Below are positions 25,824-34,200 of a stretch of 64,000 nt of DNA, in pieces. Made by a program: the position numbers and the translations under genes. Position 1 is the stretch's first letter, and each line of letters starts with the position of its first letter. Under the pieces are notes generated by a model. It saw nothing but the letters and a program-made list of their open reading frames with translations. It was not told where the DNA came from and did not search any database. Origin of the DNA: Rufibacter radiotolerans (GTDB taxonomy: Bacteria; Bacteroidota; Bacteroidia; Cytophagales; Hymenobacteraceae); assembly GCF_001078055.1 (NCBI RefSeq), contig NZ_CP010777.1, forward strand, positions 1,758,408-1,822,407. Reading direction: 5' to 3'.

Positions 25824-25831
25824 CAAAGATA
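25824..25831 (-). promoter_or_regulatory. putative -7 element for the FAD oxidoreductase gene
   Basis: The minus strand reads TATCTTTG, matching TAnnTTTG, about 77 nt before ATG 25747. No -33 TTTG at the normal spacing. Confidence 0.45.
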
Positions 25832-25866
25832 GCTATGATTGGTAAACCCCGGGTAAGAAAGGAAAA

Positions 25867-25908
25867 TTCGTTTTAAGCCTGTTTTCTGAAAAACAGGCTT
25901 AAAACGAA
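25867..25908. repeat. dispersed palindrome (copy near 25.9 kb)
   Basis: TTCGTTTTAAGCCTG, TTTTCTGAAAAA, CAGGCTTAAAACGAA. Perfect arms. Confidence 0.9.
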
Positions 25909-26096
25909 GAGTAGATTAAACAGAGTGAAAAACGAAGCCCAAACTTTATCAAACTGGAAACCAGGATAGAATTGCTAAATATATTTTACTGGAGCCAATC
26001 AGAGGGAGGCGCCTTTCTGCTTGCTGGTGAGAACACGCAGCAAGGGCGAGAGTTTTAAAGGAGGTTGTAAGGGTACATTATTGAACAGGGTTCTTC

Positions 26097-26169
26097 CATT
26101 AATTAGCAAATCCTCCCATTAGCACATTAATATTTAGCACATCAGCACAGGAAACCATTAGAACATTAA
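26097..26169. repeat. ATTAGCACATT short-period repeat
   Basis: Imperfect tandem units of cattagcacattaat and ttagcacatcagcac lead up to the end of the tryptophan dioxygenase gene. Low-complexity, no coding content. Confidence 0.65.
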
Positions 26170-27138
26170 TCAATCTACTTCGCCTATAATGTCATTGACC
26201 CAGCCCTTTCCCCAGTTGTCTTTTTCTTCCTTGGTCCAGATCTCTGGGTAGAAAATGCGCTTCTGGAATTTGGGAGGCAGATACTTCTGCCAGTTGGTGC
26301 CGCCGGTAGCGGTGATCACGTCTGGGTTGCGCTGCAGGTACCGCACCGCCGATTTGTAGTGCATAAGGGGCCAATTCACGTTCACGTTGCTGTCCAGTTC
26401 CTTTAAATGCTTGAGCAGCTTTTGGTTTTGCTGTTCCTGTTCAGGCAGTTGTTTAAACTTAGCCCAGACGTTTTTGTGCTGATAATCTCTGGCCAATTGA
26501 ATCAACTCCTCAGAGTATTTCTCTTCAAACTGCAACAGGGTGAGGGTCTTGGCACCGGTGGCTTCTTCGGTGGCGCCTTCTTTCCAGTAAATGCAGCCGT
26601 ACATTTCTTCCTGGGTGCTCTGCTGGCCCAGGGCCTCGCGCTTGGCTTTGTCAGTGAGGTTGCGTAGGTCCGTGGAGCAGATCTCTATCTTGCGGTACTG
26701 CACGCTCTGGAATCCGCTGGCCGGCATGAGCGCCATCCTGAACTTCAGGAATTCCTTCTGGTCCATACCGTCTACCATCACCTCAAAGGAATTGATCAGG
26801 TTTTCAAAGTAGCGGTTAATACGACCTACGCGCAGAATCAGGTTGTCTACTGTTGTCACTTCCTCTTCGGCTATCTGCCGGAACTCATGCAGGCAGAGTT
26901 TGAAGTACAGCTCCGTGATCTGGTGGTACATAATGAAAATCTCCTCATCCGGTATCTTGGTGCGGGGCGTCTGCAGGCTCAGGAGCGTGTCTAAGTGAAT
27001 GTAATCCCAGTAGTTAAGGAAATCTGAGTAAAGAAGCCCTTCCAGGTAGGCGGCCAGGTCCTGCCCAAGGGGGCGGTACTTTTGCTGCAGGCGCTCCAGA
27101 AGTTCCAGCACCTGGGGGGAGAAGGTTGGGTCAGCCAT
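26170..27138 (-). CDS. tryptophan 2,3-dioxygenase family protein
   Basis: Heme enzyme that opens the indole ring of L-tryptophan to N-formylkynurenine, the first kynurenine-pathway step. The 322 residues show YWDYIHLDTLLSLQTPR (about 43-59), the conserved MYHQITELYFKLCLHEF (70-86), FENLINSFEVM, MPASGFQSVQYRKIE (138-152) and the C-terminal TATGGTNWQKYL (276-287). H260 in LMHYKSAVRYL aligns with the axial heme histidine. The C-terminal glycine block is TATGGT rather than GTGGSS, so this is a divergent branch. No other kynurenine genes are next to it. It is divergent from serine dehydratase. Confidence 0.88.
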   Translation of the reverse strand: MADPTFSPQVLELLERLQQKYRPLGQDLAAYLEGLLYSDFLNYWDYIHLDTLLSLQTPRTKIPDEEIFIMYHQITELYFKLCLHEFRQIAEEEVTTVDNLILRVGRINRYFENLINSFEVMVDGMDQKEFLKFRMALMPASGFQSVQYRKIEICSTDLRNLTDKAKREALGQQSTQEEMYGCIYWKEGATEEATGAKTLTLLQFEEKYSEELIQLARDYQHKNVWAKFKQLPEQEQQNQKLLKHLKELDSNVNVNWPLMHYKSAVRYLQRNPDVITATGGTNWQKYLPPKFQKRIFYPEIWTKEEKDNWGKGWVNDIIGEVD

Positions 27139-27325
27139 TATATTATTTTGTTAATATTGTAATTATCTATCTTTACCTGCGACAAAGAAAGTGAAAGTAT
27201 TTGTAGTTGGCGCCTTCCATTTACAGAAAGCCTCCTCAAAACAAAATTTCACCAGACCATCCTTTCCGTTCTTCCTACCGGGTTCTATTTACTACGGCAA
27301 GCAGGCGCACACGGAAACAAAATGA

Positions 27326-27333
27326 TACCTTTG
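27326..27333 (+). promoter_or_regulatory. putative -7 element for the serine dehydratase gene
   Basis: TACCTTTG matches TAnnTTTG and ends 24 nt before ATG 27357. It supports that ATG over the upstream open frame. Confidence 0.5.
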
Positions 27334-27356
27334 GTGCGGTAAAACGCACAAAGAAC

Positions 27357-28037
27357 ATGGCAGAAAAGAGCAGCATTTTTGATATGATTGGCCCCGTGAT
27401 GATTGGCCCTTCCAGTTCCCACACGGCCGGCGTGGTAAGAATTGCCCGGGCGGCCATCCGTATTCTGGGGGCAACGCCTACCGAGGCGGTAATTACCTTC
27501 TACAACTCCTTCGCCCGCACCTATGAAGGGCACGGCAGCGACCGCGCCATTATTGCGGGCCTGCTTGATTTCAAAACCGATGACCTTCGGATCAAGGAAT
27601 CTTTTGACCACGCCCGCGAGCGGGGCCTTAAATATACCTTCAAATCGGTGGGCAATGCCTCTACTATGCACCCCAACACCATAAAGCTTAATCTGACCGC
27701 AGCAGACGGCCGGCAAGCCGAAGTAATAGGCCAAAGTAGGGGCGGGGGCGTGATTAGTATTGTAGAGGTTGACGGTTTCCCCTCTAATTTTTCGGCTAAC
27801 CTGCACACCCTTATCATTGACGCCGATGACGTGAAAGGCAGTATTGCCTTTATTGCTAACGTGATCGCCCATGATGACTGCAACATCGCCACCATGAACG
27901 TGTCTCGCAAAGGCCGCCATGACCTGGCCCGCCAGTTCATTGAAATGGACTCTGGCATGCGGCCCATCACCCTGGAGTATCTGCGGCAGCTCAGTTGGGT
28001 CAAGAATGTGATTTACATCCCTAATATTGATTTATAG
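27357..28037 (+). CDS. sdaAB: L-serine ammonia-lyase, iron-sulfur-dependent, beta subunit
   Basis: Beta chain of the two-subunit Fe-S L-serine dehydratase that turns serine into pyruvate and ammonia. From ATG 27357 it has 226 residues: the SDH_beta signature SSIFDMIGPVMIGPSSSHTA (residues 5-24), GHGSDRAIIAGLL, GGGVISIVEVDGFPSNF, then a C-terminal ACT domain (HTLIIDADDVKGSIAFIANV, onwards to the end). The open frame reaches back to 27207 but that extension lacks family sequence and precedes the -7 element. The alpha (Fe-S) subunit is not in the window. The stop codon directly abuts the next start codon, so it is cotranscribed with the TolC gene. Confidence 0.92.
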   Translation: MAEKSSIFDMIGPVMIGPSSSHTAGVVRIARAAIRILGATPTEAVITFYNSFARTYEGHGSDRAIIAGLLDFKTDDLRIKESFDHARERGLKYTFKSVGNASTMHPNTIKLNLTAADGRQAEVIGQSRGGGVISIVEVDGFPSNFSANLHTLIIDADDVKGSIAFIANVIAHDDCNIATMNVSRKGRHDLARQFIEMDSGMRPITLEYLRQLSWVKNVIYIPNIDL

Positions 28038-29504
28038 ATGCAGCGTTTTACCTCAAAATTTCTGGCTACGCTGGGGCTGGCCATGGGCTGTTGCTTTTTC
28101 GCGCAGGCCCAGACCAACGCCCCGGCAGAAACCGTCTGGACCCTCCAGCAATGTATTCAGCATGGGCTGCAGAATAACCTGCAGGTAAGGCAGGTAGGCT
28201 TGCAGGTGGAGCAAGACGCCCTGGACGTAAAGCAGGCCCGGTACAACCAGTTGCCTACCCTGAACGGAAGCGCTTCCTATGGCTACAGCTTCGGTTTTTT
28301 CAATGACCCGCTCACCTATGAGCAACGCAACGAGCAGAACCGCTCCAGCAACTTTTCCCTGCAGGGCAGTGTGCCCTTGTTCAACGGGTTACAGGTTCAG
28401 AACACCATCAAACGGAATAGAATAGACCTGCAGGCCACGGAACTGGACCAGAAAAAGGCGCAGAACGACCTCATGCTGAACATCGTGACGGCCTACATGC
28501 AGATTTTGCTCAACCAGGAGATCCTGAAGACCAATCAGGAGCGCCTGAAATTGACCCAGACCCAGGCAGACCGCACCCAGAAGCTGTTCAAGGCCGGAAG
28601 CGTGCCAGAGAGCAACGTGCTGGAACTTAATGCACAAATTGCCAGCGATGAATTGAATATCATCACCGCCCAAAACAACATTGAACTGGCCGAACTGCAG
28701 TTGATTCAACTGTTAAACCTGGAAAACGCCTCGCCGGCCTCGTTTGCCATTGAGGTACCTGCCCTGGCAGATCCTGACCAGTCGGTGATCGCGTTTGAAG
28801 CCCAGGAAGTGTACCAGACTGCCGAAAGCCTGATGCCGCAGATCAAAAGGTCCCAGCTCCGTATTGAAAGCTCTCTCAAAAACATGGACATCGCCCGTGG
28901 CGCCTACTATCCAAGCCTTAGCCTGGGCGGAAGTGTAAGCACCCGTTACTCCAGCGGTACCCCATTTTTCATTGTGGGCCCGCCACAGACGGTGACCCAG
29001 ACCATTGGCTTCGTGAACAATGACCCCAGCTTGCCGGTGACATATACCACCATCAACAGACCCAGAACGGCCACTTCTTATAGTTACCTGGACCAACTAT
29101 CTGATAACCTGGGGCAATACGTGGGTATCAACCTGAATATTCCTATCCTCAACAATCTCAGAACCCGCAACAACGTGCAGTTGTCACGCATTAACCTTCG
29201 CAACGCTGAGCTGAATGCGGCCATTGCCAAAAACCAACTGAAGCAGGACATTGCCCAGGCCTATACCGATGCCTTGGGCGCACAGAAAAGGTTTGCCGCA
29301 GCTAAAAAGCAGATGGCCGCCTTTGAACAGGCTTTCAGAAACGCTGAGGTCAGACTCAATAACGGCTTGATCAACAGCGTGGATTTCAACGTGGCCCGCA
29401 ACAACTATGTAAAGGCCCAGTCAGATATCATTCAGGCCAAATACGATTACATTTTCAGACTAAAATTCCTGGAATTCTACCAGGGTAAAAACATTACTCT
29501 CTAA
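28038..29504 (+). CDS. TolC-family outer-membrane efflux protein
   Basis: Outer-membrane channel of a tripartite exporter. The 488 residues begin with a signal peptide (MQRFTSKFLATLGLAMGCCF, then FAQAQ). Two OEP repeats follow: WTLQQCIQHGLQNNLQVRQV near 35-55 with a long coiled region through residue 230, and a second half with YVGINLNIPILNNLRTRNNV (about 362-381) and long helices ending EFYQGKNITL. Start and stop codons abut sdaAB, and the adaptor gene follows six nt later, so the pair forms one transport unit. The inner-membrane pump normally encoded next is absent here. Confidence 0.94.
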   Translation: MQRFTSKFLATLGLAMGCCFFAQAQTNAPAETVWTLQQCIQHGLQNNLQVRQVGLQVEQDALDVKQARYNQLPTLNGSASYGYSFGFFNDPLTYEQRNEQNRSSNFSLQGSVPLFNGLQVQNTIKRNRIDLQATELDQKKAQNDLMLNIVTAYMQILLNQEILKTNQERLKLTQTQADRTQKLFKAGSVPESNVLELNAQIASDELNIITAQNNIELAELQLIQLLNLENASPASFAIEVPALADPDQSVIAFEAQEVYQTAESLMPQIKRSQLRIESSLKNMDIARGAYYPSLSLGGSVSTRYSSGTPFFIVGPPQTVTQTIGFVNNDPSLPVTYTTINRPRTATSYSYLDQLSDNLGQYVGINLNIPILNNLRTRNNVQLSRINLRNAELNAAIAKNQLKQDIAQAYTDALGAQKRFAAAKKQMAAFEQAFRNAEVRLNNGLINSVDFNVARNNYVKAQSDIIQAKYDYIFRLKFLEFYQGKNITL

Positions 29505-29510
29505 CCACTC

Positions 29511-30899
29511 ATGGCAAAACGCAGATCAAACAAACTGATTTACATTCTTGGCGCTTTGGTAGTGCTATTGCTTATTGGGGCCATGGTGGCCAAAAAGAAG
29601 GGCTGGATAGGAAAAGAAGAAGGGATTGAAGTGGCAGTGTCTAAGGTGAAGCCCGCCAATATTGTAGAGAAAGTAAGCGCCTCTGGAAAGGTACAACCGG
29701 AGATTGAAGTAAAGATAAGCCCCGACGTATCTGGCGAGATCACCGCCCTTTTTGTGAAAGAGGGAGATTCTGTGGTGGCCGGCCAGCTTTTGCTGCGCAT
29801 CCGACCTGATAACTACCAGGCCATGGTGGAGATGCAAAGCGCGTCGGTGAATACCCAGCGCGCCAACCTGGCCCAGGCCAAAGCCCGCCTAAACCAGGCG
29901 CTTGCCAACAGCAAAAACGTACGGCAGACTTTTGAGCGTAACCGCACGCTGTTTCAGCAGAAAGTGATTTCCCAGTCTGAGTATGACGCCAGCCGCGCCC
30001 AGTTTGAAGCCAACAAAGCAGAAGTAGACGCGGCCCGGCAGAGTGTGCGGGCAGCAGAATCTACGGTACGCAGCGCCAGCGCCTCACTGGAAGAATCCAG
30101 AAGAAACCTGGACAAGACCACCATCTATGCCCCGGTAAGCGGTACCGTTTCCAAACTGAACGTGGAAAAAGGTGAACGCGTGGTAGGTACCTCGCAGATG
30201 GCCGGTACCGAAATCATGCGCATAGCCAACCTCAACAACATGGAGATTCGCGTGAATGTAAATGAGAACGATATTGTGCGGGTGCAGCTGAAGGACTCGG
30301 TGCTGGTAGAGGTAGATTCTTACACCAAGTCTAACCGCAAGTTCAAAGGTATTGTGACCTCTATTGCCAATACGGCCAAAGACGCAACTTCTTTAGAAGC
30401 GGTTACCGAATTTGAGGTGCGCATAAGGTTGCTGAATGAGTCTTACAAAGACCTGATCCAGGCCAATGGCCGGGCACCATTCAGACCCGGCATGACCGCT
30501 TCCGTAGATATCATCACCGACCGGAAAGATAACGTTCTTTCCGTACCTTTGGTGGCGGTTACCACCCGGGCCAAGGAAACGGAAACCAGTAAAGACAAGA
30601 AGCAAAACAACACATCTGAGGATGCCGAGAAACCCGTAAGACAGGAAGACCGCCCAGATGAAGTGGTGTTTGTGCACGAGAACGGCGCCGTGAAAATGGT
30701 GAAAGTAGTGACCGGTATCAGTGACTTTGACAACATTGAAATTCTGTCTGGCTTGAAGCCAGGCCAGGAAGTGGTTTCCGGACCTTTCAGGGCTATCTCC
30801 AAACAGTTAAAAGACGGGGCTAAAGTGACCGTGACCGATGAGAAAACGCTGAGCAAAAAGTTAAAAGAAGATAAATCAGAAGAAGACGAAGATAAATAG
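29511..30899 (+). CDS. HlyD/MacA-type periplasmic adaptor
   Basis: Membrane-fusion protein of 462 residues linking an inner-membrane transporter to TolC. It has an N-terminal anchor (LIYILGALVVLLLIGAMVAK), a biotinyl-lipoyl half (VEKVSASGKVQPEIEVKISP and GEITALFVKEGDSVVAGQLL), a coiled-coil hairpin (about 95-195), the second lipoyl half TIYAPVSGTVSKLNVEKGER and beta-barrel domains. The C-terminus is highly charged and Lys/Glu-rich. Its pump partner is not adjacent, since gpsA begins four nt later, so the inner component must be elsewhere. Confidence 0.93.
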   Translation: MAKRRSNKLIYILGALVVLLLIGAMVAKKKGWIGKEEGIEVAVSKVKPANIVEKVSASGKVQPEIEVKISPDVSGEITALFVKEGDSVVAGQLLLRIRPDNYQAMVEMQSASVNTQRANLAQAKARLNQALANSKNVRQTFERNRTLFQQKVISQSEYDASRAQFEANKAEVDAARQSVRAAESTVRSASASLEESRRNLDKTTIYAPVSGTVSKLNVEKGERVVGTSQMAGTEIMRIANLNNMEIRVNVNENDIVRVQLKDSVLVEVDSYTKSNRKFKGIVTSIANTAKDATSLEAVTEFEVRIRLLNESYKDLIQANGRAPFRPGMTASVDIITDRKDNVLSVPLVAVTTRAKETETSKDKKQNNTSEDAEKPVRQEDRPDEVVFVHENGAVKMVKVVTGISDFDNIEILSGLKPGQEVVSGPFRAISKQLKDGAKVTVTDEKTLSKKLKEDKSEEDEDK

Positions 30900-30902
30900 G
30901 CT

Positions 30903-31901
30903 TTGCAAGAATTAGAAAAAATAGCGGTTTTAGGTGGCGGGAGTTGGGCCACGGCCCTGGTTAAGATCTTGTCTGAAAACAAGGCTGATGTACGCTGGTG
31001 GCTCCGCAACCCAGACGACGTGCACCACCTCCAGCAATATGGACACAACCCCCGGTACCTGAGCGGGGTCCGGTTTGATTTGAATTTTGTGCACCCTTCA
31101 AGCAACCTGGAGGAAACTTTAAAAGAGGCCGACTGGGTGATTCTGGCGGTGCCCGCAGCCTTCGTGCAGGAGGCACTGGCCGGTTTGCCAGCCGATGGGT
31201 TCCAGGGCAAGACCCTTGTGTCGGCTGTAAAAGGCATGATCCCGAAGGAAAACCTTCTTATCACCGATTTCCTGGAGCAGCACTTTGGCGTGCCGGCCGA
31301 CCGGCAGTGCGTGATTGCCGGGCCGTGCCATGCCGAGGAAGTAGCCCTGGAAAAACAGTCCTACCTCACCATCGGGTCCCATGACCTGGAACGCGCCGAG
31401 AAGTTCTGCGACCTGCTACGCAACCGGTATGTAAAGGCTAACCCCTTGGATGATATTGACGGGGTGGAATACTGCGCCGTCATCAAAAACATCATAGCCC
31501 TCGCCTGCGGCATTGCCCACGGACTTAACTACGGAGACAATTTCCAGGCCGTGATGGTGTCTAATTCCCTGGAGGAGATTGAACACTTTCTGGATGCGCT
31601 CATGCCCCTTCATCGTGACTTGAAAGGCAGCGCCTACCTGGGTGACTTACTCGTAACGGCCTATTCCCAGTTCAGCCGTAACCGTACCTTCGGCAATATG
31701 ATAGGCCGGGGCTACACCGTGAAATCTGCGCAGGTAGAAATGAACATGGTAGCAGAAGGCTATTACGCCGTGAAAAGCATCTATGAGCTCAACCAGAAAT
31801 ATAAGGTAGAGATGCCTATCACCACGGCGGTGTACAACATCTTGTATGAGCAGGTTTCGCCGGGGGTGGAGATTGATATCTTAAAAGAGAAATTCAGGTA
31901 A
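30903..31901 (+). CDS. gpsA: NAD(P)-dependent glycerol-3-phosphate dehydrogenase
   Basis: Reduces dihydroxyacetone phosphate to sn-glycerol 3-phosphate for phospholipid synthesis. The 332 residues show the Rossmann start IAVLGGGSWATALVKIL (7-23), ILAVPAAFVQEAL, LVSAVKGMIPKENLL, the catalytic-lysine helix YCAVIKNIIALACGIAHGLN with YGDNFQAV, and GDLLVTAYSQFSRNRTFG. Translation begins at TTG (30903-30905), four nt after the adaptor's stop codon, so it is probably translationally coupled. There is no in-frame ATG before the Rossmann motif. Confidence 0.95.
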   Translation: MQELEKIAVLGGGSWATALVKILSENKADVRWWLRNPDDVHHLQQYGHNPRYLSGVRFDLNFVHPSSNLEETLKEADWVILAVPAAFVQEALAGLPADGFQGKTLVSAVKGMIPKENLLITDFLEQHFGVPADRQCVIAGPCHAEEVALEKQSYLTIGSHDLERAEKFCDLLRNRYVKANPLDDIDGVEYCAVIKNIIALACGIAHGLNYGDNFQAVMVSNSLEEIEHFLDALMPLHRDLKGSAYLGDLLVTAYSQFSRNRTFGNMIGRGYTVKSAQVEMNMVAEGYYAVKSIYELNQKYKVEMPITTAVYNILYEQVSPGVEIDILKEKFR

Positions 31902-32009
31902 GCCTGCAGGCTATTCATGGCAAATGCGTCCGCAGGTGTCCGAGTGCATAAAGAATTCTACTGGGCCTTCTTTTCCTTCTTGTCACCAAAGGCCTTCTTA
32001 TTTTCTTTT

Positions 32010-32098
32010 GTCCTCCTGAAAGGACCTTGTGGGCGAACGGCAGTAGCGTGTAAATTAATGTCACTACCGTTCGCTACCAAGATCCTTTCAGGATGACA
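32010..32098 (-). repeat. 90-bp hairpin element (copy B)
   Basis: On the minus strand it reads TGTCATCCTGAAAGGATCTT, then GGTAGCGAACGGTAGTGAC, and ends CAAGGTCCTTTCAGGAGGAC. It matches 8212-8300. The two halves form a long stem, with TAGTGAC pairing with the GCTACTGCC side. Opposite orientation to copy A. Confidence 0.85.
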
Positions 32099-32228
32099 AA
32101 GTAGGGAGAGAAAGGACAAATGGACAACAAAATCACAAAAGGAATGAAAGAAGGATGGAAAAGCAGAAACTAATATTCTTTTGGACATCATCTGACCCTT
32201 GCGCCAGGAACTACAAACCCAAATTAAA

Positions 32229-32267
32229 ACAGAAGGCCCGCTCTTGATAAAAGAGCGGGCCTTCTGT
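32229..32267. terminator. bidirectional intrinsic terminator
   Basis: ACAGAAGGCCCGCTCTT, loop GATAA, and its complement. A 17-bp GC-rich stem between convergent gpsA and maf, with short T/A flanks. Confidence 0.7.
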
Positions 32268-32302
32268 ATTGGGCCTGTTTTCAAGAAAACAGGCCCAAAA
32301 CG
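32268..32302. repeat. dispersed palindrome (copy near 32.3 kb)
   Basis: TTGGGCCTGTTTTC then AAGAAAACAGGCCCAAAACG. Perfect inner arms. It directly abuts the terminator hairpin. Confidence 0.9.
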
Positions 32303-32320
32303 CAAATTCAATCTTACCGG

Positions 32321-32893
32321 TTAAAACACCAGCAATTCCTCATACAATCGGTGCACGGGCAGGCCCATCACATTAAAATAAGAGCCTTCAATACGCTCAA
32401 TGCCTACCAGCCCCAGCCAATCCTGGGCGCCGTAGCTGCCGGCTTTGTCAAAGGGTTTGTATTCATTGATGTAGAAGTCAATCTCATCACGGGTGAGCTC
32501 CCTAAAATGGACGGTGGTCACGTCATGGAAAACCACGCTTTTGTCCTGGCTTAATAGGCAAACCCCGGTGTAGACCTCATGGCTGCGTCCCGAAAGGTGG
32601 GTGAGCATGCGGGTAGCCTCGGCATGGTCATAGGGCTTGTTCAGGATCTTGTCGTCCAGGCACACAATGGTGTCTGCGGTGATGATCACCTCCTCCGGTT
32701 GCAGGTCCTCGCGGTAGAAACTGGCTTTGTGGGCGGCCAGGTATTCGGCCACCTCGGCACGAGCCAGGTCTGCGGGGAAATCCTCGTGCACTTCTTTCAC
32801 GCGCACCTCAAACGGGAGGCCCAGGTTGGTGAGCAGTTCACGGCGTCTTGGAGAATTGGAGGCCAGGATATACTTCTTATTAGTAAAATTCAT
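32321..32893 (-). CDS. maf: Maf-family nucleoside triphosphate pyrophosphatase
   Basis: House-cleaning hydrolase that removes noncanonical nucleotides (dTTP/UTP and modified bases) in the cytoplasm. The 190 residues start with the signature ILASNSPRRRELLTNLGLPF (10-29). They continue with VIITADTIVCLDDKILNKP, the block SGRSHEVYTGVCLL and IDFYINEYKPFDKAGSYGAQ, which carries the conserved acidic and lysine residues. ATG 32893 overlaps the DUF1015 gene end by 14 nt, so the two are translationally coupled. Confidence 0.95.
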   Translation of the reverse strand: MNFTNKKYILASNSPRRRELLTNLGLPFEVRVKEVHEDFPADLARAEVAEYLAAHKASFYREDLQPEEVIITADTIVCLDDKILNKPYDHAEATRMLTHLSGRSHEVYTGVCLLSQDKSVVFHDVTTVHFRELTRDEIDFYINEYKPFDKAGSYGAQDWLGLVGIERIEGSYFNVMGLPVHRLYEELLVF

Positions 32894-34157
32894 TTTCGTC
32901 TATTGAGCTGAATAAAAAACCACAGATAACTTTAGGATAGAAGAAGGTAGATTTTTGCGGCATCACCGCGCCCGAATGGCACACGCGCTGCACTTCTTCC
33001 ATGGTCACTTCGTTGGTGATAAGAGCCACCTGCGCGGTTCCAGCATCTACCTTGGCGAGGCACTCCGGGAACGACCGCACATAGGAAAGCCCCGGGTATT
33101 GCCGTTGCTCCTCGGCGCTGATGCCCAACACCCGTTCCAGAATGAAGTAGTGCATTACGGTCAGGTCCAGGTCTTTTACTTCCTGCGGAATGTCCCAGGA
33201 GAGTTGGGCGTGCATCTCGGGTTTCAGGCGCAATTTATACGCGTTCCCTTCCAGGTACATGCCAAAGGCCCATTGCTTTCCTACTATCACCTCGTTCAGG
33301 TCATAGGCTTCCTCCACGGGCTTAATGGTGAAAAACTCCTCCAGCTTCTGCAGAAATTCCTCTGCCGGGAGCGGAATGGTTTCCAGTAACCGGTGCGTGG
33401 GGAGAATGCGCAGGTCATCTGAGGCCGTGTTGGTCAGGTACATGAGGTGGTAATGGAAGGGCGCATCTGGTGAGGCATCCGGTTGCTCCTTCATCATTTT
33501 CTGGCGATAAGCCAGGGACCCTTCGTACCGGTGGTGGCCATCTGCCAGAATGATCTGTTGGTCCTTTATATGGTCCACAAATTTCTGGATGACCTCGGCA
33601 TCATGGATCACAGAGAGCACATCACGCACGCCCTGGTAATCCTCAGATTCATAGATAGGAGAGGTGATGCTCTCATCCATATAGGTCTCCAGCGCAAAAG
33701 TAGGGTCAGTGAAGAGACCATGCGTGGCGCTGGTATGCATCTTGGTCTGCTCCAGCAGCTCAATCCGGTCATTGACGGCCGCCGGAATGGTGTTCTCATG
33801 CCGGAGAATGACCTGCTCATCCCAGGCGTAAGCCTTGATGTGGCACATAAAACCCTTGCGGCAATAGTTGCGGTCAGAGCCGTGCAGTTTGAAATACTGG
33901 TAATACACGTAAATGCCCGGCAAAGGGTCCTGCTGCAGAATACCTGACCGTTTCCAGTGTTCTGCGGTGCGGCGGGCGCTTTCTGCGGGGTTGGGCCCGG
34001 GAGGAACGGATAAATGGATGCTGTTATAAGGATTGCGGTACAGGGCCTGCCGTTGCTTTACAGAGACCACGTCAAACAACGGCGACGTTAGGGCATCCAG
34101 AGAAAACGGAAGCTTGGGATTATACCTGAACCCTTTAACTGGTAATATTTCAGCCAT
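32880..34157 (-). CDS. DUF1015 family protein
   Basis: A conserved cytoplasmic protein of 425 residues with the DUF1015 (SerC-like) signatures ILPVKGFRYNPKLPFSLDAL, PYNSIHLSVPPGPNPAESAR, IYVYYQYFKLHGSDRNYCRK and QQIILADGHHRYEGSLAYRQ (about 199-218). The conserved ADGHHRYE motif suggests a catalytic or metal site, but no reaction is established here. It sits between pdxH and maf, probably one operon (pdxH, DUF1015, maf). The gap to pdxH is a palindrome copy. Confidence 0.92.
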   Translation of the reverse strand: MAEILPVKGFRYNPKLPFSLDALTSPLFDVVSVKQRQALYRNPYNSIHLSVPPGPNPAESARRTAEHWKRSGILQQDPLPGIYVYYQYFKLHGSDRNYCRKGFMCHIKAYAWDEQVILRHENTIPAAVNDRIELLEQTKMHTSATHGLFTDPTFALETYMDESITSPIYESEDYQGVRDVLSVIHDAEVIQKFVDHIKDQQIILADGHHRYEGSLAYRQKMMKEQPDASPDAPFHYHLMYLTNTASDDLRILPTHRLLETIPLPAEEFLQKLEEFFTIKPVEEAYDLNEVIVGKQWAFGMYLEGNAYKLRLKPEMHAQLSWDIPQEVKDLDLTVMHYFILERVLGISAEEQRQYPGLSYVRSFPECLAKVDAGTAQVALITNEVTMEEVQRVCHSGAVMPQKSTFFYPKVICGFLFSSIDENEFY

Positions 34158-34161
34158 AGAC

Positions 34162-34197
34162 TGGTTTTAAGCTGTTTTGAGAAAAAGAGGCCAGAAA
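34162..34197. repeat. dispersed palindrome (degenerate copy in an operon)
   Basis: TGGTTTTAAGCTGTTTTGAG then AAAAAGAGGCCAGAAACA. It is all that separates the pdxH stop from the DUF1015 start, so it lies within the predicted transcript. Confidence 0.6.
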
Positions 34198-34200
34198 CAC

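Larger units (their letters stand above)
25748..26169. other. 422-bp repeat-containing gap
   Basis: It holds a -7 element for the gene to its left (25824-25831), an intact palindrome (25867-25908), about 180 bp with nothing recognised, and a short-period ATTAGCACATT repeat (26097-26169). Confidence 0.7.
31902..32320. other. 419-bp repeat-containing gap
   Basis: Between convergent gpsA and maf. It holds the second 90-bp element (32010-32098), about 130 bp without recognised content, a hairpin terminator (32229-32267) and an intact palindrome (32268-32302). The minus-strand frame at 31958-32311 is spanned by these repeats and is not a gene. Confidence 0.75.

Noticed and set aside
31958..32311. 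117-residue minus-strand open frame
   Set aside because: It runs through the 90-bp element and a terminator hairpin. The same repeat gives similar peptides at 8212.
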